A stretch of DNA of 64,000 bases from Peptoniphilus faecalis (GCF_012976305.1 NZ_JABDSR010000003.1:62001-126000); one strand, 5' to 3'; positions 52,986-60,815 are shown, numbered from the stretch's first letter. Translations and numbers: made by a program. Notes: generated by a model from the letters alone, not told the origin.

Positions 52986-53978
52986 ATGGCAAACAAAGAA
53001 AAAATTATGAATAGATATAATCATTCACTAATACAAAAACTTTTTGAGGAGATGAAAGACACTTGCTCAAAGGACACATATAAAGTATATGAAACTCCAA
53101 TTAGAAACTTTTTTTTCGATTTTTTGGATTTAGATTTTGTAACAGTGAGAGACATAAAAGCAGTTACCACATCACAAGTAAATGAGTGGATTTATCAATT
53201 AAAACAAGAGGGGAATAAAAACTCCACAGTCAACAGAATGGTCAGTAGCTTATTTTGGTTCTATAAGAACTTACTACAAAAAGACAACCCAATAGTGGAG
53301 AATAACCCTTTTAGTACAGATATGGGTGCAAATAGATTAAAAGCAAGTAAAGTAGCAAAAGGAGTAAGAATATCAGATGAAAAGCTAAAAGAAATAAATA
53401 CCTATTTTGCCAATGATAGATCTTGGATAGGGGAGAGGAACTACATTATGTTTCTAATATTCATAACAACGGGAATGAGAAAGAGCGAAGTGCGTAACAT
53501 TAAAATTGGAGATTTTTACGACTATGGCGAAAAATTCGCAGTATCCTTTGTAGGTAAGGGGGATAAGTTCAATGTAGCAGAGATACCACAAGGAATAAAA
53601 CACATTCTGCACTCCTTTATCGTCAGAAGTGATTGGAGTTACGATTTAAGAGGACAATATATTTTTGTAGCAGATCCAAAATCAAATGTAGCAATATCAG
53701 GTAGACAATTAAATTATATCTTTGACGATGCCTATAAAGCAGTTGGTTTGCCAAGCACATTAAGAATACACGATTTAAGACACACATATATCACCAAGTC
53801 ATTAGAAATGGGACTAGACATATATGATGTTTCCAAAAGAGTAGGACACGCCAATATAGACACAACTAGAAGATACGACCATTCCTTTAGAATTTTTAAC
53901 GACAATCCAGCAGAGGACTTTTTCAGCCAGCTAACGGAAAAATCACAACAAAATTATCCATTATTAAAAATAGTATAA
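52986..53978 (+). CDS. Second tyrosine recombinase (XerC/D-like)
   Basis: The 330-residue protein has a SAM-like core-binding domain (about 10-110) and a full catalytic domain. Its active-site residues are Arg in TGMRKSEVRNI, Lys in GKGDKF, HDLRHTY, VGHANIDTT and the nucleophile Tyr in RRYDHS. It has its own consensus promoter and starts a + strand unit of three genes. It differs clearly from the tRNA-adjacent integrase. Roles could be multimer resolution, element circularisation or integration of a second element. Confidence 0.88.
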   Translation: MANKEKIMNRYNHSLIQKLFEEMKDTCSKDTYKVYETPIRNFFFDFLDLDFVTVRDIKAVTTSQVNEWIYQLKQEGNKNSTVNRMVSSLFWFYKNLLQKDNPIVENNPFSTDMGANRLKASKVAKGVRISDEKLKEINTYFANDRSWIGERNYIMFLIFITTGMRKSEVRNIKIGDFYDYGEKFAVSFVGKGDKFNVAEIPQGIKHILHSFIVRSDWSYDLRGQYIFVADPKSNVAISGRQLNYIFDDAYKAVGLPSTLRIHDLRHTYITKSLEMGLDIYDVSKRVGHANIDTTRRYDHSFRIFNDNPAEDFFSQLTEKSQQNYPLLKIV

Positions 53979-53987
53979 GGAGAGCAA

Positions 53988-54305
53988 ATGGGAAGAGAAG
54001 AAAGAGAAGAACAATTTTTAGAAAATTACGAAAACACATTAGAAGAATTAGCAAACACTTTTTTTGTTAAAAATGAAAGATACGGGAATAGCTTTACAGA
54101 CACCATAGAAGATTACGGGCTAGTCGCATCAATAGTAAGGCTTACAGATAAATTTAACAGAATGACAACATTATATAAAAATAAAGAACTTGATTGTGAT
54201 GACGAACCTATAATAGACACAATGTTAGATATGGCAAATTATCTCATCATGACAGTAGCCTATTTAAAAAATTCCAATGGCACTTTAAAATTAGAAGAAC
54301 AATAA
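53988..54305 (+). CDS. DUF1599 (nucleotide modification-associated, MazG-like) protein
   Basis: The 105-residue protein matches DUF1599: FVKNERYGNSFTDTIEDYG, IVRLTDKFNRMTTL and DTMLDMANYLIMTVAYL. These are the metal-site and helix motifs of the all-alpha NTP-pyrophosphohydrolase-like group. Such genes are common in phages and may act in nucleotide pool or base-modification chemistry. It begins ten bases after the recombinase. Confidence 0.8.
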   Translation: MGREEREEQFLENYENTLEELANTFFVKNERYGNSFTDTIEDYGLVASIVRLTDKFNRMTTLYKNKELDCDDEPIIDTMLDMANYLIMTVAYLKNSNGTLKLEEQ

Positions 54306-54341
54306 ACAAGAGCATCTCCAAAAGAAAAAAAGGTAAACACA

Positions 54342-54932
54342 ATGATAACACAATACAAATTTTCAGAAGATGAAGAAATGCAGTCCATTGGAAGAGAATT
54401 ATTTAAAAATGGAAATCACATAGCAGAATCTCGCAATCCTTATGGTAGGAGAGTATTATCCTTTCTAGTAATCGAAGAGGGGATATATAGAGTAAAAAAC
54501 GAGCAACTAATGCCAAAGAACGCAAGCATAGTAGTGTATCCAGAATTTGACGAAGCAAAGGAATGTTATAATATAATAATAACTATAAGTGTGTTCACAC
54601 CATTAAGACATCAAAGTTATGATTATATCCTATGTGGAGAAACTAAAAAACAAAAACTAGAACAAAATCATATATTGAAAGCACTGTTAGATAAAAGAAC
54701 TGTAATGGAAATATGGTTTAGAGGATCACATTCAACCCTATCTAATTGGATCGCCCCAGTGAACAACACAGACATATTCCATGAAGAACTACTGAAAAAG
54801 ATAATCAAATGGAATAATCTGGACAATAAAAAATGCTCCCTATGTGGCAAAGAAATAAATAAAGCCAATAAAAGCGGAATCTGTGGAGATTGTCATTCAA
54901 AACAAGTCATAACAAAAAATCGTAAAAAATAA
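54342..54932 (+). CDS. Unknown phage protein with C-terminal zinc ribbon
   Basis: Residues about 160-182 form a four-cysteine zinc ribbon (CSLCGKEI... GICGDCH). The N-terminal ~150 residues (IVVYPEFDEAKECYNIIITI, WFRGSHSTLSNWI) are a single unrecognised domain. It ends the three-gene unit with the recombinase and is followed by a strong terminator. Confidence 0.6.
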   Translation: MITQYKFSEDEEMQSIGRELFKNGNHIAESRNPYGRRVLSFLVIEEGIYRVKNEQLMPKNASIVVYPEFDEAKECYNIIITISVFTPLRHQSYDYILCGETKKQKLEQNHILKALLDKRTVMEIWFRGSHSTLSNWIAPVNNTDIFHEELLKKIIKWNNLDNKKCSLCGKEINKANKSGICGDCHSKQVITKNRKK

Positions 54933-54961
54933 CACCTTAATCACAAGGTGTTATTTTTTTA
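54931..54961 (+). terminator. Intrinsic terminator
   Basis: The perfect stem taacacctt/aaggtgtta is followed by eight T, directly after the stop codon. Confidence 0.9.
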
Positions 54962-54998
54962 ATGCTATATAATTTAATAGGTTAGTATTTGTTGTGTA

Positions 54999-55716
54999 TT
55001 ATTTATTAAAATTGTAATTATTTGCTATATCTTGCTTTAACTCTTTGTCGTATTCCTCTAATAGTTTTTGCACATCAGGAGCTATAGTGAGGTTAGTATA
55101 TGCATTGAGGTCACGCACAATATCTGCATCGTATTGTATAAGAATACGTTTGTGAGATTCTATCTGAGGCTTGTATTCATCAGTGCTATCTACACACCAT
55201 ATTTCTATTTTTCTCCTCACTAGATTTCTCCCTTTTATGATACGGCGTAAAAAATCATTATTTCGCATATCATATTTCCCACTTATATAACTATCTCTAA
55301 TTTTATTATATTGTCTGGAATGTGCATTAAAATCTTCTCTTGTCGAACTATTTTTAAGCTTTTCGTATGCCTTGTGTAATTCGTCACGTTGTTTTTGCGT
55401 GAATTGTAATAGGTTGTCGTCATATTCTACTTTATCTTTTAATTTATCTATACGAGCATCTGTATCTAGTTTGTCGATTTTTTCTTCTATCGTGTCCCCG
55501 TATTTGGCAGATTGTTGCTTTTTTTGCAATTGAATAAAATCTTGTCGTGTTTGTTCCGTATTAAATTTCAAGATAGACAGTTGTTCCAAATCGACATCAA
55601 TCTCTTGAAGTGAGCGTTTAGCATTATTCATATAAAATTTTATTTGGCTATCTTCCATAAAATTTTCGTTATTTTTTTCTTTATTAAGAGTAGGCTTGAT
55701 GATTGGCTTTGTTTCG
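54999..55716 (-). CDS. C-terminal part of the secreted protein gene, displaced by a frameshift at A8
   Basis: This frame reads NETKPIIKPTLNKEKNNENF and then a helical, charged domain (AKRSLQEIDVDLEQLSIL... KDKVEYDDNLLQFTQKQRDELHKAYEKL). Its nominal ATG at 55769 has no ribosome site and lies inside the upstream gene. The Pro/Lys/Thr-rich start continues smoothly from the upstream protein if one A is removed from the A8 run at 55717-55724. It is most likely the C-terminal half of one secreted protein of about 445 residues. No known domain was recognised in this half. Confidence 0.6.
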
Positions 55717-56343
55717 TTTTTTTTGTGTTGTATTTTTACTTGGAGTTGTTTCCTTATCTCTATATACATATATTATTTGAGGTTCTCTAATGATTTTTGT
55801 TTCAACTATTGGTTTAGAAGTAATTGGTGTAAATGTATTATTTAAAGTTGGAATTTTCTTTTTATTGTTGTTAGTATCTTTAGTATTCACAATACTAGCA
55901 ACTTTTTTAGATTCTTTCTTGTCAATTTTAACAGTCCTGGTGTTATTATCCCAATTAACATTATTATCAAAGTTTTCAGCAATGAATCTCAAAGGAACAA
56001 AAGTCCTTTCATCTTTAATCACTGGAGCAACATCAATAACACTCTTATTGCCATTAACATTGACATTCTTATCTCCAATAATTAACTCAATAGATTTATC
56101 ACTGTTTTTAACAACAACCTTTCTATTTTGATTATTCCAATCAACATGATATCCCAAGTTTTCTGATATAACCCTAATAGGAACTAAAGTCCTATCATTA
56201 TCAATAAAAGGAGCAACATCAGAAACAACTTCTTTTCCGTTAATTTCAATTTTAATATCATCTTTACTTTGAGCATCTACAACATTGCCAACAATAACAC
56301 AAGACAACAGAACAGCCATAGAAGCCTTTTTAAAATTCTTCAT
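55684..56343 (-). CDS. Secreted protein with two copper amine oxidase N-terminal-like repeats
   Basis: A signal peptide (KNFKKASMAVLLSCVIVGNVVDAQ) starts at the ATG at 56343, which has GAGGAGG at good spacing. Two repeats of the copper amine oxidase N-terminal (Cu_amine_oxidN1) fold follow: DVAPFIDNDRTLVPIRVISE and DVAPVIKDERTFVPLRFIAE. No oxidase domain is present. These repeats are common in surface proteins of Gram-positive anaerobes. The last ~12 residues read out of frame past an A8 run, and the +1 frame continues as a coiled domain. Confidence 0.8.
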   Translation of the reverse strand: MKNFKKASMAVLLSCVIVGNVVDAQSKDDIKIEINGKEVVSDVAPFIDNDRTLVPIRVISENLGYHVDWNNQNRKVVVKNSDKSIELIIGDKNVNVNGNKSVIDVAPVIKDERTFVPLRFIAENFDNNVNWDNNTRTVKIDKKESKKVASIVNTKDTNNNKKKIPTLNNTFTPITSKPIVETKIIREPQIIYVYRDKETTPSKNTTQKKRNKANHQAYS

Positions 56344-57217
56344 AAAAAATATCCTCCTCAAAAATTCATCAAATAACCTTAAATAATAAATAAAAATCAA
56401 AAAAAAGATAAAAACAATTCTAAATTCCTAGACCAAATATATGTATTAAAAATAAAAACGCAACGTAGGGGTATTGTAGGCTCTTAGAATTGATTTCAGT
56501 AATCACATCTATTTTTAATCTTTAATCTTCTTGAAGTTCAAACCTTTAAAACTCCCACAAATAAAACCCTTTAAAAATACATAAAAATGTTTTTTAAAGA
56601 ATCACAATATCATCAATGGGAAATAATTATCAAATTTAGCATTATTATATCAGATAATTGTATCAATCTAAATCATATTAGCACAAAATTTTATAATATA
56701 ATTAATATTAGTATCATAAATTTTTTTACAAAATATACTCTAATTATATAGCCAGCATCTTATTTACTCCAGACATCTTGTACTATTTTAAACATTATAT
56801 TCTATGTGCCAATATCTCAATCCTTTAAATGCCTTGTTTGCTATACATATTCCAATCATTACAGTTATCTTGTTTTAGTGTCAATATTTTAATCATTACG
56901 CATAGTTTGTTTATTACAAACATCTCATTTACTATACACGTCTTTTGAACATACACATCTTATTCACTTATATATCTCATTCACTTATATATCTCATTCA
57001 CTGTAAAAATTATCCCCCTTATATAAACATATTCCATAGAAAAACCTCAAATATACTATATTCTATTATGATTATATACAATATATACCACATAGAAGTT
57101 GTTTAAAATACCCCTAAATTAAGTTTTAAATAAATAATAGATCAATAGTATTAATAAATAAAAAATAAAGCACAATTATAGATAATTCAATACAAAACAC
57201 ATCAAACATAAAAAAAT

Positions 57218-57295
57218 ACCTCATAGCATTTGTGTTACCCATAAACATACGTATCAAATAAAACTTTATGTAACACAATTTCAGTAATATGAGGT
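57218..57295. repeat. Two-helix inverted repeat
   Basis: acctcata/tatgaggt and ttgtgttac/gtaacacaa nest perfectly to form a 78-base hairpin with short internal loops. It could be an RNA element or a DNA-binding site. Confidence 0.6.
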
Positions 57296-57336
57296 TAAAT
57301 TTATTAGTTTTATTTAATTGAGTTGAACTAAAAAAA

Positions 57337-57359
57337 TAGGTGCAAATACACCTACTTTG
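57337..57359 (+). terminator. Hairpin terminator in the AT-rich region
   Basis: taggtg/caccta with loop caaata is followed by CTTTG. The T tract is short, so this is weak. It may end a transcript from the hairpin just upstream. Confidence 0.4.
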
Positions 57360-57510
57360 TCAACAGTCTGAATTTATTAAATGAAATGAATTATTGAAAA
57401 ATAAAGACAATAAATTTATTAAAGAACAAATTGATTTAAAAAAAATTTATTACAAATTTATATTTAAATAATAAATTTATTTAATTGAGTAACCCCACCA
57501 ATTTTCATAA

Positions 57511-57534
57511 CACAAACAATTGTGTTTTTTAGTA
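57511..57534 (+). terminator. Hairpin terminator in the AT-rich region
   Basis: aacacaa/ttgtgtt with loop acaa is followed by TTTTT. Confidence 0.55.
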
Positions 57535-58226
57535 AATACCCCCCTTAAATAAAATACGCTACAAACTTTGTAAAATACATAGTTGTAATATCTTTAAAAA
57601 ATTGTACTTTTTATAATACTTCTATTGGGTAAAATAATCATTTCATAAAATCAATATTTTGTGAAACGCTAGACCCGTTGCAATTACTGGCTTGTAGAGG
57701 TTTTTGCGAACCATTATTATTTATTTATATTTATTATTTACTATTACTCATTATCATTATTGTTTATATTTATCACGATTTATCATTATTATTTACAAAA
57801 ACTTATAAAATAAACATTTTAATTATGATCATTATTGTTTATTATCGCTCTTGGTCAAATGGTCGGAGTTTATTCTAATAGATCTAAATAAAAATAATTT
57901 TTCTTAGTCAGGTATATTTAAAAATATCCTCATTATCATTATTTGTTATCGTTATTATTTACTAATACTAACTATTATTATTTACATTCTATGTAACAAT
58001 ATTTACACTGTATTTATTATTAAACAATCTAACAATTACAATACTATAATATTAATAATATATCTATGATATAAATTTGTATGGTAGATATTAAACTAAC
58101 GAACATAATACATTTAATGATAGATTAAATAATAGCCTTGTGATATTGTATAATACACCATAAAAAGAATTATTCATTGTAATTACTTCTATATAAAGGG
58201 AAATAAAAGAACAATAATAACTAATA

Positions 58227-58307
58227 AAAAAATAGATTGCAATAACATTATTATAAGCTTAATAATTATAACTATTAAACTTGTGAAGTTATTACAATCT
58301 ATTTTTT
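58227..58307. terminator. Large bidirectional hairpin terminator
   Basis: A 20-base inverted repeat with a single mismatch (aaaaaatagattgcaataac and its partner at 58288-58307) has A6/T6 ends. It would stop transcription from both sides, just before the structured RNA locus. Confidence 0.65.
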
Positions 58308-58437
58308 AAAACTCTAAACAATTTAAACTCTATCTAATATAATTATAGTAAAATTATAAAAACAATGCAACAATAAAACTGTTAAAGTTAGTAAATAACT
58401 ATATTATACGACATTATAAAAAAATAAAAAAAAGTTG

Positions 58438-58467
58438 TTGACAGTTTAAAAACTACGATGGTACAAT
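58438..58467 (+). promoter_or_regulatory. Upstream promoter P1 of the structured RNA locus
   Basis: TTGACA and TACAAT are spaced by 18 bases and followed by ATAGGCAAG. A hairpin (aagttaaa/tttaactt) follows within 30 bases. Confidence 0.65.
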
Positions 58468-58522
58468 ATAGGCAAGTTAAAAGCTTATATTTAACTTTGT
58501 TGTTCAAATCTAAAAAAAAGAC

Positions 58523-58551
58523 TTGACACAATAGAAAACAGTTGATAAAAT
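58523..58551 (+). promoter_or_regulatory. Promoter P2 of the structured RNA
   Basis: TTGACA and TAAAAT have the ideal 17-base spacing and are followed by ATAAGCAAG, nearly the same downstream word as P1. Transcription would start near 58558. Confidence 0.8.
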
Positions 58552-58557
58552 ATAAGC

Positions 58558-59070
58558 AAGAAAACAAAAAAATATTTTTTTAAAGTATAAGTTAAGCATA
58601 ACGCTTAACAATATCTTTTAAAGATTGTTAAGAAAATTAGTTAAAAACGGATTACCTTGTTAAGTTGCCGTACAGTTTTTAAAAGATATTAAGAGCAATA
58701 CAATTTGACTTATACAAATAAAAAATATTTAATTGAATTCATTGGTGGTAAAACAGCGACTTGAAGTATCCACCTTGAACCTTGACAATTAAAAAAATTT
58801 AACCTCACTTAATTATTAATGAACCAGAACTTGAACTAATTAATAATTAAGGGTAGAAAACTATAATCTTATATTTTTGGCTTGGATTAGCCTCACATGG
58901 GAATGTGATAGCATAGAGGATATAAGAAAAGGTAGGTTAGCTTGAACAATAGCACGTTCAAGTAATGGATGGCGTGAAAGTCGTTATAATCTCGGCAGTA
59001 ATTGATACCCGCAGCTGAACTGAGACTTCCATTTTAACACTCAAAAAAAAATCAAATTAATTTGATTTTA
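58558..59070 (+). ncRNA. Candidate large structured non-coding RNA (~510 nt, ROOL/GOLLD-like)
   Basis: No ORF is present, but perfect helices nest along the strand: 58570-58580 with 58720-58730 (11 bp), 58585-58592 with 58708-58715, hairpin 58591-58609, 58610-58620 with 58680-58690 (11 bp), aaaaacgg/ccgt-gttttt inside it, 58808-58820 with 58839-58851 (13 bp), 58867-58874 with 58920-58927 enclosing a GGGA-capped hairpin (58893-58908), 58941-58947 with 58956-58962, 58964-58969 with 59028-59033 enclosing 58990-58995 with 59020-59025. A 16-base palindrome with T tract ends it. Phage-borne ROOL and GOLLD RNAs have this size, context and ornateness; class membership is not shown. Confidence 0.7.
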
Positions 59071-59172
59071 TATTAATACTTGATATTAATATAATGAGTA
59101 TTGATATAAGGTTAAAAAATTAAAAAAAGAGGTGGCGTATTATAAAAAAATAAATACATTCATATTTTATGG

Positions 59173-59200
59173 TATAATCAACTATAAGAGGTTGATTATA
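59173..59200 (+). promoter_or_regulatory. Extended -10 promoter overlapped by an operator-like dyad
   Basis: TGGTATAAT is an extended -10. The perfect dyad tataatcaac/gttgattata (8-base spacer) begins with the -10 hexamer and ends at the A of the start codon. A repressor bound here would block transcription; the encoded protein itself is a good candidate. Confidence 0.6.
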
Positions 59201-59586
59201 TGATAAATAATAAAAAGGTTTATAAGGTTGTAGACTATCTTACACCTGCTGAAGTCTGCAAGGCTATCGGCATAAGTGAGAAGTCCACGCCTTTGATTAC
59301 CCGTTGGATAAACAACGGGAAAATTAGGGGGCATAAAAGATTTGGAAGAAACAAAGCTATACCCGTAAATTGGGTAAAATCAGAGTGCCAATCTAGAGGC
59401 ATAGATTGGCAAGGTGTAGAGTTAGAAGATAATGAAATAGGTGTAAGTCTTGATGGCTATATAGATCTAAAAGCATACGCCAGCAATAGCAATAAAACAT
59501 ACGACCAATTGTATAAAGATATAGTAAATGGTAAAATAAAAAACTATATTCGATTCGGGAACGCTTTTGGGCTACCTAAAGAATAA
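59200..59586 (+). CDS. Tandem winged-helix (excisionase/MerR-like) DNA-binding protein
   Basis: The 128-residue protein has two copies of a small winged-helix pattern. The first (about 13-65) is LTPAEVCKAIGISEKSTPLI, NNGKIRGHKRFGRNKAIPV. The second (about 85-128) is YIDLKAYASNSNKTYDQLY, VNGKIKNYIRFGNAFGLPKE. Each has a helix-turn-helix followed by the GKI...RFG...P wing. Excisionases and small plasmid regulators use this fold. The promoter carries a perfect dyad, which suggests autoregulation. Function in excision or control of the RNA locus is an inference. Confidence 0.65.
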   Translation: MINNKKVYKVVDYLTPAEVCKAIGISEKSTPLITRWINNGKIRGHKRFGRNKAIPVNWVKSECQSRGIDWQGVELEDNEIGVSLDGYIDLKAYASNSNKTYDQLYKDIVNGKIKNYIRFGNAFGLPKE

Positions 59587-59604
59587 AAGGTAGTCTTTTT
59601 TTTA
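59570..59604 (+). terminator. Terminator overlapping the end of the winged-helix gene
   Basis: ctacct/aggtag with a 10-base loop is followed by TCTTTTTTTT. The stop codon lies in the loop. Confidence 0.75.
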
Positions 59605-59612
59605 CTCTCATA

Positions 59613-59631
59613 GTTAAGCTAAACGCTTAAC
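59613..59631. repeat. GTTAAGC-N5-GCTTAAC dyad, copy 2 (copy 1 at 58591-58609)
   Basis: The same 7+5+7 dyad occurs in the first domain of the structured RNA (spacer ATAAC) and here 32 bases before the next gene (spacer TAAAC). A related half-site (taacgctt) occurs at about 60110. Confidence 0.65.
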
Positions 59632-59662
59632 TATACATAACAAAATCAGGAGGTATAAATAT

Positions 59663-60091
59663 ATGTATAACAATATCATAGGCACAAATTATGACGCCAA
59701 TTTAAAAATAAAAGATATAGCGAAAAAAGTTAAAAGCTATATCAAAGATACTTATGGAGTTAAAAATTCTGTACGAAGTGAATATGATACAATCTTTATC
59801 ATGTTAAAGTTAGATAATAGTTTTAAAGCGACATCAAGAGAGGAGTTACCTAATAACAAGCGTTCTTTTATAGTAGAACATATCTCTAGAAAACTTGATG
59901 ACGTCAATATAACTGTTGATATATTTAACAGTTATTTAAAAGACCATGTATATATCAACAAAAAAGGTCAAGATATGATCGAAGATATAGAAACATACAT
60001 GAATAGCTTTAATTATGATAAATCAGATGTTATGACGGACTATTTTGACTATAAATTTTGTGGTTCTGTTGATTATGAGTGGATAGAATAA
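59663..60091 (+). CDS. Unknown protein (LPD29-like?)
   Basis: This 142-residue protein has an N-terminal segment IKDIAKKVKSYIKDTYGVKNSVRSEYDTIFIMLKLDNSF that resembles LPD29-type domains of large polyvalent phage/plasmid proteins. The rest is acidic and helical. A clear ribosome site (AGGAGG) lies ahead. The similarity is weak and the function unknown. Confidence 0.5.
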   Translation: MYNNIIGTNYDANLKIKDIAKKVKSYIKDTYGVKNSVRSEYDTIFIMLKLDNSFKATSREELPNNKRSFIVEHISRKLDDVNITVDIFNSYLKDHVYINKKGQDMIEDIETYMNSFNYDKSDVMTDYFDYKFCGSVDYEWIE

Positions 60092-60150
60092 AATATCCAC
60101 TTGTAATTATAACGCTTGTTTAAATTAAAATAAGGGGGTATAATTAAAAT

Positions 60151-60387
60151 ATGTATAGTATCGAAATTAGTAAACAAGCAATAAAAAATCTAAAAAAATT
60201 AGATAATAGGTATAAAAATACAATACTTGAAGCTATTAGGAGTTTACCTAATGGCGATGTTAAAAAACTTCAAGGACTACCTCAATATAGATTGAGAGTA
60301 GGTGTATATAGAATAATATACACAAAAGAAAAAGATAGTATTAAAATTATAAATATATTACCACGAGGAGAGGCTTATAAAAAATAG
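60151..60387 (+). CDS. RelE/ParE-family toxin
   Basis: The 78-residue protein has the compact RelE fold pattern: IEISKQAIKNLKKLDNRY helices, LPNGDVKKLQGLPQYRLRVGVYRIIYTKE (the RxxxGxYRIxY strand set) and a basic C-terminal end. RelE toxins cut mRNA at the ribosome. The order is toxin first, then antitoxin, as in higBA, not the relBE order. The antitoxin gene follows 9 bases downstream. Confidence 0.85.
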   Translation: MYSIEISKQAIKNLKKLDNRYKNTILEAIRSLPNGDVKKLQGLPQYRLRVGVYRIIYTKEKDSIKIINILPRGEAYKK

Positions 60388-60396
60388 GAGGCAAAT

Positions 60397-60597
60397 ATGG
60401 ACACTTTTACAAAAGATATGGCAGAATTAACAGTAGAAGAACAAAAGCTTGTGCTAACATTTTTACAAGATATGAGAATAAGTTATGATCCAGAGTGGAT
60501 CACAGTAACAAATGAAGAAGCGAAAGAATTACAACAAATAGAAGAACAAGGGGAGTTTATTAGTCTTGATGAAGCAATAAAGGAGTTGGGATTGTGA
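60397..60597 (+). CDS. Antitoxin of the RelE-type system
   Basis: The 66-residue acidic protein lies directly after the toxin gene and is the right size. It is predicted helical (LTVEEQKLVLTFLQDMRI) with a C-terminal SLDEAIKELGL segment often seen in antitoxins that pair with RelE/ParE. No ribbon-helix-helix or HTH is obvious, so DNA binding is uncertain. Its stop overlaps the next start (GTGA). Confidence 0.7.
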   Translation: MDTFTKDMAELTVEEQKLVLTFLQDMRISYDPEWITVTNEEAKELQQIEEQGEFISLDEAIKELGL

Positions 60598-60725
60598 ATA
60601 AAACTATAGTAAAAGCTTATGATATTTTTAAAATACTACCAGATGAAGCACAAAAAAGAGTTTTAGATTATATAAAGGCTCTGAAATTGACATCACAACA
60701 AAAAAACAAAGATAAAATAAAATAA
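60594..60725 (+). CDS. 43-residue third gene of the TA operon (DUF2281-like)
   Basis: A GTG start overlaps the antitoxin stop codon. The 43-codon frame encodes KAYDIFKILPDEAQKRVLDY and a basic tail. The ILPxEAQKxVLDYIxxL pattern is like DUF2281 proteins and echoes the antitoxin's own VEEQKLVLTFL helix. Coupled translation argues for a real gene. It could be an accessory antitoxin or chaperone. Confidence 0.6.
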   Translation: MNKTIVKAYDIFKILPDEAQKRVLDYIKALKLTSQQKNKDKIK

Positions 60726-60737
60726 AATAAACAGACT

Positions 60738-60772
60738 TAAAGAAGTTATCAAAAAAAGATAACTTCTTTTTT
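60738..60772 (+). terminator. Terminator of the TA operon
   Basis: gaagttatc/gataacttc with an A-rich loop is followed by seven T. Confidence 0.9.
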
Positions 60773-60815
60773 TATATTCAAAAAAGCGTGAAATGTTTAA
60801 AAAGGAGAAAATAAA

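Larger units (their letters stand above)
56401..58225. other. 1.8-kb AT-rich region without protein genes
   Basis: Longer frames here are low-complexity Ile/Tyr/Leu strings and are not credible genes. It contains repeated ATCTCATTCACTTATAT units near 56940-57000, three hairpins (annotated separately), and a small GC-richer island near 57665-57715. The 15-base word tttatttaattgagt occurs twice (near 57309 and 57477). A replication, segregation or RNA function is possible, but nothing can be assigned. Confidence 0.5.

Noticed and set aside
55684-56343. Functional copper amine oxidase
   Set aside because: Only the small N-terminal repeats are present; no oxidase catalytic domain or topaquinone motif.
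56930-57010. Repeated ATCTCATTCACTTATAT units considered as a CRISPR array
   Set aside because: Units are adjacent without unique spacers of constant length and no cas gene is present.
57678-57878. 66-codon frame in the AT-rich gap
   Set aside because: The translation is a string of Ile, Tyr and Leu from ATT/TAT repeats with no ribosome site; it is composition noise.
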